DNA from: Gibbula magus
Taxonomy: Eukaryota; Mollusca; Gastropoda; Trochida; Trochidae
Length of the DNA stretch: 64,000 nucleotides
Assembly: GCA_936450465.1 (NCBI GenBank)
Contig: OW388291.1
Span: forward strand, 84,675,099-84,739,098
Direction of reading: 5' to 3'
Shown here: piece by piece, positions 13,401 to 25,400 of the stretch
How positions within the stretch are numbered: position 1 is the first letter of the stretch
Layout: each line of letters starts with the position of its first letter
Position numbers and translations under genes: made by a program
The notes under the pieces: model-generated
Databases searched by the model: none
What the model saw: the letters and a program-made list of their open reading frames with translations, nothing else
What the model was told of the DNA's origin: nothing

Positions 13401-16400
13401 CGCTTGTGAAGTTTGGGCTCCAAACTTTTTGTATGTTCGGTCTGAGTTTTAAAATATGATATGTATATAATAGTTCACAGTGATGATATAAATGATAGTC
13501 TATTCTTATGTAGTTGACAATTCACACTGACGATGGTCCATTCTCATGATAGAAATTATAGTGTTGATATTGCTATTTTTCATAATGATATTGATGATGG
13601 TCCACTTCTGTCCTGGTATTGATGTTAGTCCATATTGATAATGATTCACACTGATGATAATGTCTATGATTGTTCTCTTCCAAAAATGTGAGTTGCTGCA
13701 CTGGGTCTTGATTGTTGTTTCCTTGATGGCGATGAACATCAGATGTAGATCCTCCTGTTGTAGGGACTGTCTGGTGGTTTGATCTGTACATCTTGATGTC
13801 ATGGCCACTTGAAACCGTCTCTGTTCAGGTTGATCCAGGCAGCATAATATGAAATCATAAAGAGAAATTCTGGGCAGTAATTGTTTTTACATAATAGAAT
13901 CTGGTATATATATATATATCTTAATAAGCAGGAATAATCTGTAATTGATATTTTTGCTGTCTGAAAAAGATAGAAATTTATTTTCTTATTAGGGAAAAAA
14001 AAAGGGATAAGTTTATTTAATCGCTCAGTTAATACATTTGTATGATACATTGACTATCTATGATAGTATGAGTGCTTTTGTAATACTGGTGCTGTATATT
14101 TGAAGTATACTGACATATAAAAACATGGAATGGTGTGATGAACATATCTATATACAAAACTTATATACCGGTACATAAATAAACATGTGTATATTCGTTC
14201 ACTATCTTGGATAGTATGAGTGCTAGGAATATGGTTGCTATTGGATAGCTGTAATGTGCTCACATATTTTGTGCAATTCATGACATATGTAGACATTATG
14301 TTGATAATATGGAATAGCTGAGATGCACAAACGCACATTATGCGCTATACATAACGTATTCATAATACTGATATGATAAAACTAATTGTGACAATATTGA
14401 ATAGCTGAAATGCCTGTACGCACATTATGCGCCATACATAACTAACATATTCTTAATGCTGAAATAATAATGATAATAATAAATTGTTTTATGACAATAT
14501 TGAATAGCTGAAATGTCTGTACGCACATTATGCGCCATTCATAACTAACATATTCATAATGCTGAAATAATAAAATAAAACTGTTGTATGTTAATATTGA
14601 ATAGCTTAAATGCATGTACGCACATTATGCGTCACACACAACACAACACAACACAGAGGTATACATAAATGCTAATTGCTAAACTTGGTATGCTTATCTT
14701 GAATTAGGGATATGCACAATCACACATTATGCGTTGTACATAACTAATAGTGATTAATAAGAATGAACTTGGTCATGATAATAGCTGAATGGTCGCACAT
14801 TATGCGTCATACATAACTAATAGTAAGGTATTCATAATACTAAATGCTAAACTGGGTATGCTGATATTGAATTGCTGAAATGCATAACTGCACATTATGC
14901 GTCATACATAACTAACATATTCATAATACTAATATAATCATAGCTCATGCATAATTGAATTATACACACACATTATGTGAATACAAAACATTTGCATTTG
15001 TATGATTAGAAGATAATAAGAAAAAAATAGAAATGAAAATATGAATTCTAATCCATCATGTAATGTGGAGAATATTATTGTTAATGTGCATTGTTAATGT
15101 GCATCATTCATTCTCACATTCATTCCTGGGTTAGTTTTACCATCTTGATATTGGGTGATCAGTTCAAACATCAAGATTTTTGTGTACCAAAAACAATCAG
15201 TCGATCAAGCTGAAGTTAGTGTTCACAAATGGTAAAATAAGGTTTTACAAAATATAACTCAACACAGTAGAAAGCGGTAGCCATTGATCTTTTTCAAACT
15301 GACAGAAAAGCCTGGCGATTGAACCACAATGTATCATACCGTTTATTGAGGAGAACCTGAATTTTCTGCAAAAAAATGTTGATTTGTACATAATCAGTGT
15401 AAAAAGTAAGTGAATATTGATAGGGTGATGTTGCACTTATGTTTATCTCACGGTATTCCATATGTCCTTCCATGTCACTGGTTCTGGAGGCAAATATTGG
15501 TAAATTGTCTTTTGTTGGGGTGGGATGATCTCTTTTCATTTCATAGAGGTTGTTCCAGCTCTTGTTTAGGTATTCCTGTATGAGACGTGGATGGACACTC
15601 TCAAAGTACAGAACACGTTCGACATCGTCAGGTGCATCCTCGTAGCCAGGTGCATTGACTTTATTAAATAAAACTGTTACATAGCAGTCTCCATCCACAA
15701 GTTCAATTCCGACAACTTCTTTGACATTCATTTCAAATTGTCGCAAGTGTTTTGGAAAAATAGGCATTGGTGGAACTGCTTGTACAATGCATGGAGTCAT
15801 AGGCGTCTGACACAAGTCTGATGTACCTTCAGATATTATGTTGACATCTTCCTCCTGTTCTGTAGTCTTTTTCTCGAAAAATTTATGTCCTTTGAGAGGT
15901 CGTTTCCTACGCCTTCCTGCCATGTTCCTCTTTGAATGAAAGTCTCTTTTTAATACGTCTGGAATAGTGCTCCCATATTCCCAAGTATTTCCTCTTTCAA
16001 CATCCTTCCATTTAATCCGATAATAAATTTTCTTGTTTGCTCTTTTTGAAGAAAGGATTGAGTCAATTTCATTTGCTTGTATGTGTTGAGTAATTTCAGT
16101 TTGACTTGATTCTTCATCCTCATCTTGTTTGTTCTGTATTTGCTTGTCCTGGTTTTTCTTCTTGGGTTTAGCTTTATTATTTTGTTTTCTTGACTGATCT
16201 TTCTTGTTTTCTTGGTTTTTGGTGTTACTTGTAGTTCTGTTCTGTTGATTTTCTTGTCTTGATTTCTTTGCTTGAGTTGTTGCTTTCTTTTTCTTGTTTT
16301 GCTTGTTAGCTTTTGTGTACGAATTGTCTGGCTTCTGCTTGTTTTTATCAAGGTTTTCGTCTTGGACTTCTGTGTCTTGTTGGTTTTGTTTCGGCACATT

Positions 16401-19400
16401 TTTATCAGCTGTCGAATCGTTTTCGTCTATGACATCTGGATCCATGTTGTCATTGTCATTGATCAGTGGTTCTGGTGGATTTTGTGGACGATCAGCTGGG
16501 TCGAAATAAGGCTTGAGGCGATTGGCATGGACAAGTGCTTTGTGGATCTTGTCATCAGAACTTCTTCTTAATTTGTAGGTATAATTTGGGCCTAATTGAA
16601 CAATGTAGTAACTTCCATACCATTTCTTTGTGAGTTTGCTTGACAGTCCTTTTTCTACTTTTTGACAGTAGAGCCAAACTCTTTGTCCTGGGATGAATTC
16701 TGGTTCCTTGGTTTTCCTGTTGTATTGCTGTGAATAAACTTCTTTGGCTCTGGTATTGTTTTCAGCTGCAACTTTTCTTGTAATTTCTAATTCCTCCAGT
16801 AAATTTGAAAGATAGCTCCTGTCATTAGTGCCTAAATTTTCCTTTGGAATGAGGGTGACATCCTGAGGTGCTCTCATTTCACGGCCAAAAAGCGAAATAA
16901 ATGGTGATCTCTTTGTTGATGAATTTGGAGCCATTCTGTAAGCCATCATAATGCCAGGTAGGAGGCGGTGCCAATCATTCTGTGACTTGTTGCAGTAGGC
17001 TCGTAGAGATTGGTTGATGTAGGAATTCATCCTTTCCACGCAGCTGTTTGTTTGAGGGTGATATGGACTGGTATGGGTCATCTTGACATCAAAAAGTTCA
17101 CAAATTGCTTTTATTAATTTTGACATGAAGTTCTGTCCTCGATCCGATATTAATGTCCTTGGTGCGCCATACCTGCAGAATATTTCTCGTACCATGACAT
17201 CTGCAACTTCTTTGGCTTCTTGAGTTCGGAGTGGGAATGCTTCACACCATCTGGATGACGCATCTGTGATAACCAGTATATGCTTGTACTTGTCTGGTGT
17301 CGTCGGCAGTGGACCAAGAATGTCAATATGCCACCTTGTAAAGATTTCCTCCACAGGCATTGGGCAGAGTGGAGCTTTCTTCCCATGGTAATGCCTCTTG
17401 GTTTGTTGACAAACTTCACATGATTGCACATACATAGCAATTTCTTGGTACATTCCTGGCCAGAAGTACTTTGGTCTGATGGTGTTGTGCATTCTTTCCT
17501 TTCCGTGATGACAGCCTCCAAGTTGTGAGTCATGGTAAGCTTGTAGCACTTGATTCCTGAGTGTTCTTGGTACTGCTAATTGTTTAATGAATTTGTCTGT
17601 CTGTCCTTTTTGTCTTTGGGGTACAAACCGATAGAGTATTCCATTGTCAATTTCATATCTATCAGCCTCTACTAGCACTTTGTGTCGTTCTTTCTCGTCA
17701 TTTGGAAGGATGTCGTCTTCTTTGTAGTCAAACACTTGCATAAAATCTGGACATATTCTCTGTAAATGGTGTAAATTTGGATGAGATTGGATGGTTACTT
17801 CCAAGATTTCATCCTTTGAAATATCAGCATTTACTGAATATATCATGGCAACAACTTCTTCTGGAATGGCTTGATAGTCCTCTTCATATTCGAAAGTAAC
17901 CGAAAAAGCCGATGCGTTTTGTACGGTAGTAAACACATTATATTCAGCAAAATTCTCGAACGGACGTGACGGATTGTTGGAATCAGACGGAAATGACGAT
18001 GTAGTGGACGTAAAAATGGTCCTTTCTGTGTCTTCTTCAGTCTGGTTGTTGCAGTTGATGTTCTCTTGATATTCTCTTCTTGAAAGGGCATCGGCATTAC
18101 CATTTGATTTGCCGCTGCGGTGTATGATCTCAAAGTTGTATGTTGATAACTCTAAAGACCAACGTCCTAATCTTCCTGTGGCATCTTTAATTGATTTAAG
18201 CCATTTAAGTGCTATATGGTCTGTGTACACTATGAATTTGGAATTTGCTAGATATGGTCTAAAAGATCTAATTGCTTCCACGAGGGCTAGGCCTTCTTTC
18301 TCTGTAATGCTCCAGTTTTTCTCACTTCCCTGTAGTGCTCTGCCGCCATAGGCTACTGGATGTTCCTTCTGGTCTTCGTCCTTCTGGCTTAACACAAAGC
18401 CAATGCTCATATCACTGGCATCAGTTGAAAGTATGAATTCTTTTTCAAAATTTGGATAGGCCAAAACTGGTGTGGTACACATGGCTTCCATTGAAGGCTT
18501 TGTCACACTCGAGTGACCACTGGAATTTTGGCTTCTTGTTTGAAACAGGTTCTGATTGTTTCTTTAGTAGAGCATTTAGGGGCAGAGCAATTTTGGCATA
18601 GTCTTTCACATATTTCCTGTAGAAATTTGTAAGTCCCAGGAATGATCGGACTTGCTTCTGAGAAGTTGGAACTGGAAAGGATTTGATGGCTTCAATCTTC
18701 TTGTCGTCCACTTGCACTCCTCCACAAGATAAAACATGGCCGAGAAAGGAAACTTTGTCTGTAGCAAAATTACACTTGGATGGCTTTAATGTCAATTTTG
18801 CTTCCTTGAGGTAGTAAAACACTTGTTCCAAATGGTGTAAATGGTCTTCAAATGTTTGGCTGTAGATGATTAAGTCATCTATATAAATCAAAGCAATTTT
18901 GAAAAGCAATTTTCTAAGCACTTTTGACATGAGCATCTGAAAGCAAAGTGGTGAATTTGACAAGCCCTGAGGCAAGCGTTTAAATTGATACAGTCCTTTG
19001 TGTGTCACAAAAGCTGTTTTGTGCTTAGAATTCTCGTGGAGTGGGACCTGAAAGAAGCCATTCGCTAAGTCTAACGTTGAAAATATCTGAGCATTCTTGC
19101 TTGCTATCTGGTCAACAACATCATCAAAAACAGGAAGAGGCCATGACATTGGTAAAATAACAGCATTTAATTTTCTATAGTCACAGACAAACCTGTAAGT
19201 ACCATCCCGCTTCTTAACTAAAACAATGGGAGCTGCATACATAGAATTTGATTCTTCAATGAGGTCATGCTTCAGAAAGTCATCAATGAGTTCTTCTGTG
19301 ACCTTCTGTAGATGAGGTGACTGGCGGTAGGGTCTGGATCGAATCGGGGGATGATTTCCTGTCATTATCTCGTGGTAATGCATATCTGTCCTTCCCAGAT

Positions 19401-22400
19401 CAGTCAAACTTGTCGAAAAAAGTTCCCTATTTTTACCTAGGAAGACTAACAGTGTGTGTCTTTGATCAGTCGTTAGCTGTGCATTTGTCAGGTCAAATCC
19501 AAGGTCTCTAGCAATTTTGATGTAGTCATCGTCCTTTGTTTGACTGTCTTGGTCAGTTTGTACTGTGTTGATAGTGGCCTGCTCTCCGTCAATGTCAAAG
19601 ATACTGTCTGCTTCAACATAGCTGAATTTGCCTACTACTGAAGATTTTTCTATCACTATTTCATCTTGAGATGGATTTAAAAGCCGAAAAGTGCCTATTC
19701 CATTGTTTGATTTACAAATTGTATTGCCACCTGCTACCTCAAAATTTGCTGTAAGTGAAGTGATAGGCTCTATGAGAACTGTTGTGCCATCAGCAACGTC
19801 TTCTAATCTAACTTTAAAGTGTATCTCACTCTGAGAAGGGATGTAAATCTCGTCAATCGTACTAGCTAAGCCTGACATGTCATGTTCTGAAGCAGTCATA
19901 AATCTAACGTAACGTCTGTCTGAAGTCTTATTGTCAATAATCAAAGAATTGCAACTGAAATCTAAGACAACATCATTTTCTTCAAGGAATGGTAACCCCA
20001 AGATAACCGCTTTCGGCAACGAAGGGAGAACAAGAAACCTATCAGAAAATTCTTGGTTTTCAATTGAAAAATCCAAGTCGACTGACCCCATTACCTCATA
20101 CGTAGCTCCTCCGACTCCTTTGATATGTTGATAGCATGATTTACCCATTGATACATTTGGAAATGCTAATTCAAAAAAGTTGGCCGAGATACAATTTACG
20201 CTCGCCCCTGTGTCAACGAGTGAGGCAGCGAAACAGTCACTAAATGTTGCCTTGACAACCTATTTAGCGAGAGGCGTGACAAGAGAGACCACAGGAATTT
20301 CTCCCACAAAACTGCCTTCAATGTTAGGACACATGTTTACAGTCTTAAAGTAATGGTTACTATACCAAGAATGAGACAAAATCAAAAGAAAATGTACTTA
20401 CACTTTTTATGAATTCTCTTCTTCCTTCTTGGCGACTGAGGCGGCGGTCTTTGAGTCTCTCTTGTTGGTCAGTAAGATGCTGCGTTGTTATATCATCTGG
20501 GATACTTTCATTTCAGCAGATGGTGTCCTCTGTACGTATGTCCATAAAAATTCCTGGCAGATGGATTCCGGATCTTTTGAAGATTCTCACCAAGTTATCA
20601 TATGTTCGGACAAGGTCTCACTTGTTGTAATCCAAACATACAATATTCGTGTTGATGGGCTGTCTAGTTATAACGGGGAATTAACTCTAGGCAGATGAAA
20701 TCCAAAGTCCTTGAAATAGTTATGCACACTTTTATTTACAGGAACAATTATAACAACATAGTAACAAGTACAACTTGTTGATAACAGCTGGTGCTTCCAG
20801 GGGCTATTTATCCAAACAGAGTTTCACCCCTGGAGCTGAGATAGTCCTATTGCTGAGTCAAGAACCAACTGATGAACAAGGAATTATCTTGGTGTTATAT
20901 AGGCAGTTAGGAGGTTAAGCCTGGTGGCTAAATGATTTCATTGGTCGAGGTCAAGTAAAACAGTTCGAACAACATGTAGACAGTTCATTGTTCTAATGGA
21001 TTGACATGTCTGGATAGCTCGAAGATTAACGAAGTAATATCAATTAACACTCCTAAATGGATTATCTTTATTTAGCCTAAGGGGTTTCTACAACTAGTAC
21101 TGTCAGTGTCAGGGATTGCAAAAGGGATTAACTATTAAAGATGATGAACCTGGTAGTCAATATGTCTGCTTATCAATTGGGGATTAAAGAATTTACTGTT
21201 ACTGTCACTTGTCAGGAGATTAGCAATTAAAGATTATGCCTTAGGTAGTATGGATGTCTGCTCATGAGTTGGGGATTGCCTTTAGCATATGTTATGTTTT
21301 CAGAATGTGTAATTTTCCTAAATTAAATATTGAAGTAATATGTCTTTGGATTAATGTATATGTATTGTGAAATGTATTTTGAGTATGTGATGTGAAATAT
21401 TTGAATAATGAAGTAATTTATCTAATGCATTAACTTGTATATATGTTCTGAACTGCTAATGTATCTTGGATAATATCTGTGAATGTGTAATAGAGTTTCC
21501 TTATTTCTATGAAGATAGTTGTAGTATAATTTGGGTAGTAGCTAGCCCATGATATTTCTCACAATAACAAAGTTGTCATCCAATATTTTTGCTATTCTTA
21601 TGATGTTTTTCAATTCTGAAATAGAGTTGTAGCTTGAAATGTAAAGTGAATTTTTGATTACGAAGATTTATAATATTTAAGGTATATATATATATATACA
21701 CCGGTAGTGCACATATTAACACTGAGTGCATTCTCAAGGTGCTTCCTGCGTTATCACCCTGGTCTAACTCTAGCTAACAATTACCAGTCTTCTCTGACAC
21801 AACATTCACCAGGTACCCACTTTCTCTGCCAGTTGTATAGCTGCATATTTTGATAACAGTTTCTTGTCCATGGTGACATAAAAATTCTCTCACCTTATAT
21901 CTCTCATAATTGCTCTCATTGCAGGGCAGGGAATTGCTCTCATTGCAGGGCAGGGAATTGCTCTCATTGCAGGGCAGGGAATTGCTCTCATTGCGTGGCA
22001 GGGAATTGCCCTCATTGCAGGGCAGGGAATTGCTCTCATTGCGGGGCCGAGAATTGCTCTCATTGCAGGGCAGGGAATTGCTCTCATTGCTGGGCAGGGA
22101 ATTGCTCTCATTGCTTGGCAGGGAATTACTCTCATTGCGGGGCAGGGAATTGCTCTCATTGCAGGGCAGGGAATTGCTCTCATTGCTGGGCAGGGAATTG
22201 CTCTCATTGCAGGGCAGGGAATTGCTCTCATTGCTGGGCAGGGAATTGCTCTCATTGCTGGGCAGGGAATTGCTCTCATTGCAGGGCAGGGAATTGCTCT
22301 CATTGCTGGGCAGGGAATTGCTCTCATTGCAGGGCAGGGAATTGCTCTCATTGAGGTCAGGGAGTTGCTCTCATTGCAGGTCAGGGAGTTGCTCTTCAAC

Positions 22401-25400
22401 TCTCAGATTATCTAGCCATGAAGCAGGTAACCCATACAGTGAGCCATGCTCATTGTTGCTGAACTTCACTGATAGCAGTCAACTGAGCTATATACAGGAC
22501 CACCTGGCACAACATGGCTACATGACAACTGATAAAACTAGTGTCAAAATGCTTGTTTATTTGTGGAATTAATTATTGAATACATCTGATCATTATCTGG
22601 TTTCATTGCTGATATTGGTGTATGAATCTTATAAATAACAGAATCACTTCAAACGGCTGGTGAAGTGAGAGATAGAGCACCAATCTCGTGCAGCCCTGGT
22701 GATGATTGAAGTCTGACTGCATGAGGTTTGATTAGCTTAGACGAGAGTTGTTAATTATGTAGAGACTGGATAGATTGGGTGTGAGTCCGTTGTCTGGTCC
22801 ACGCTGCAAGATTAAATTCTGCTTATTATTAATGTGCCTATCAGGTAAAGTAAGAGACCGGTCAGTAAACCATCATTCCGCGTCAAATTCTGGCAGCTTA
22901 ATTCTAGTGTAGCCAGGTAAGTGTCAGCATTTATGGAATCCTTTCCTTATATCAAATGTCAATACATCTATGTCTTCCTGCTTTATTCACTTGTTATCAA
23001 ATAACCTTGAACAACATTGTTACATTAGGGATCACACTTGTTTTGAACATGTCTAAGAATTATCACTTTATTGATATTTACTTTACTCAAAAGATTAATT
23101 ATGTCCCCCGAAATATGTTTCGGGAGACATAATGTTTTTCGCCTCAGTCCATTATTCCGACATTCCGTTATTCCGTAATTCCGTCATTCCGAAATGCTTT
23201 CTTTTCCGGGCCATATCTCAAAAACCGTTCAATATTTTTTCACAAAACTTGGTATGTGGTTAGACCAAGTGGTGGAGTGGTGCCTTTTGCTACTTTGGCT
23301 ATTCTGAATTTTTTATTTCTCGTTATTAATGCAGTATTGAACTTAGCATAAGTGAAAAATATGACTAGGTTGGATTGAAAGTTGGAGTGGGGGACATCAC
23401 AGTGCATCACATGCACATATTTCTAGTTATCATAGCTTCAAATCTACCTTTTCCCTGTTCCATTCACTTGTGATCAAATAACCTTAAACAACATTGTTAT
23501 ATTCACACTATCATCACACGATTGGACTATCTAAGAATGAGGGACGGGATAGTTGCAGGCTTTCTCCCTGCCATAATACTAGCAGCCGCGATATAAGTGA
23601 AATACTCTTGAAAGCGGCGTTAAACCCCAACTCACCTCACCTCTAAGAATGATCTCTATATTTATATTTACTTTGCTCTAAAAATTAATAATCTTAGTTT
23701 CAAATGTTTTGCAATTAATGATGTGTGAACTGTGTTTATATTTCTGAACTTGACATTCTGGTTGAGAATGGATGAGAAATAAATGAAAATTTTGATTCAT
23801 TTTGATGTTTTGAAACTTGTCCGAGTTATTTTCTGAAACTGGACAACTTTGTAGGATGTATTCACTGGTTGTAGGAGTATTTGAGAAATGTTGGAACTCC
23901 ACACAGAGAAGTGTGAGCACTAAAGTGAATACTTCTGTACAAGGCCGTTGTGTGTTTAGTGGGAAAAGAACCCAGTTTCTACACAAGCAATGTTTAGAGT
24001 CTTTCTCTGAGTCAACACAGCATGAAGGTGCCACCTTCTTTAGTGTTCTGGTCAGGGGTAAGGCGAGTAAATATTTACCTCGCTGAATTTATTTGTCAGC
24101 CTTCTACTAAATTGAAAGCTAATAAAGAAAATGTATTAATATATTTGAGAGAATGAGTTGGGAGAAGAGACATATTGGTTAAGTTAATATCTGCTTCAGA
24201 ACTTGTTTGTGATGTCAAAGAAACACATATTGACAGAATAGACAAGTGTTGTGTGAAAGGTGTAAATGATTTATGATGTTTGACATCCCATTTTTCTTTA
24301 CAACACTGATGTCTTGATGGAGTGATAACCTGGACATGCCTATTATTGTTAACTCTTTGTCAGACCAGGGGGATGTTCCACTAATCGATCTTAGCCCTAA
24401 GATCAATCTTAGTCAATGATAGAAGATGATTATGATTGATCTTAGCGCTAAGATCTGTTAGTGGAATGTCCCAGGAATATTCCAGTGTTAACATTTGTTC
24501 CTGAAAGTCTTTCACTCAGGTTATACAGTTATAGCAGTTAGTTTCCAGTTACAAATATACTTGTCACTTGAGATACCAAAGTAGCTGGGTTGCGTGTGGT
24601 TTTTGTAGCATTGGCATTTTGTTTATAATTGTAATTGACTAATTGGCTGGTTTCACAAACTGTATGCTCATAAGTAGGAAGACCAGAGTGGATACTTCAG
24701 CCTACAATCTTGTCATTGATTCCTTGCGGTTGAAAGGAATGGAGCTTGAAAATCCACATGAGTTTAAGAGATCTTCTCTTGGTGGTTTTAGCAACAACAT
24801 CAGGGTCTTCTCTGAGTTGTGCAATGATCTCATATTTGAGATCATTCTTGCCATGGCCGTCAGAGTTGAAATGCACAGCAACAGGTTTGTCCCTGTTGTG
24901 ACTAATGTCGGCAAAGTGTTCTGAGAGTCTAACATGAAAACATCTCTTAGTTTCTCCCACATATTGTTTGTGACAAATTGTGCACTTTGAGCAGGTATAC
25001 TACATTGCAAGATTGACTGGTGTAGTTCCGTTTACGGAAAACCTGGTGTGTTACAGAGCTAGAGAATTTGTCTGTGGCATTGATCATTTTGCAGATTTTG
25101 CAATTAGGTTTTTCACACGATGTGTCAATGAATTGAACACATTTTCCACTAATTTGTGGGTGTTTTACTGGGTAGGTCAAGGTCGAACTAACCAGGTGAT
25201 CTTTGAGGGTTTTGTTCCTCTGGTATGTTGCAACATGTGGGGTGTTGAACACTTGTTTGCAAGTGTCAGAGCCTGTGAGCAAGTGCCATCGGCGTCTGAT
25301 AATGGCGTTAAGCTCCATACAAAGAGGATTGTAATCGCTCACTAACACTATTTTTCTAACCGGGACGGGTTTGAAGGTGTTAGGGGTCAGGAGAGATTTC

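Larger units (their letters stand above)
12433..21554 (-). mobile_element. Ty3/gypsy LTR retrotransposon, chromodomain type
   Basis: A 9,122-bp element in minus orientation. Two 959-bp LTRs (12433-13391 and 20596-21554) appear identical except GCGCAC/GCACAC at about 12561/20724, so the insertion is recent. A TTTC target duplication flanks it (12429-12432 and 21555-21558). LTR ends are TATCAT...ATGATA, a perfect 6-bp inverted repeat rather than TG...CA. A polypurine tract (GAGGGGAAGA, minus sense) abuts the 3' LTR at 13392-13401. Near the 5' LTR a TGG three bases in could start a primer-binding site, but the tRNA is unresolved. It encodes protease, RT, RNase H and integrase but no recognisable gag, and pol is frameshifted, so this copy is not autonomous. 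It sits inside the proposed host gene, antisense to it. Confidence 0.95.

Noticed and set aside
21890..22572. ORFs of 119-220 codons with octapeptide repeats
   Set aside because: Products of the 24-bp minisatellite in several frames on both strands.
22860..22919. Possible exon before GTAAGT (KPSFRVKFWQLNSS)
   Set aside because: No acceptor in the right frame; the candidate AG gives a frame that stops before the donor.
24980..25345. Plus-strand 121-codon ORF, repeated at 27468 and 29956
   Set aside because: Antisense shadow of the Penelope linker, which has clear family motifs on the minus strand.
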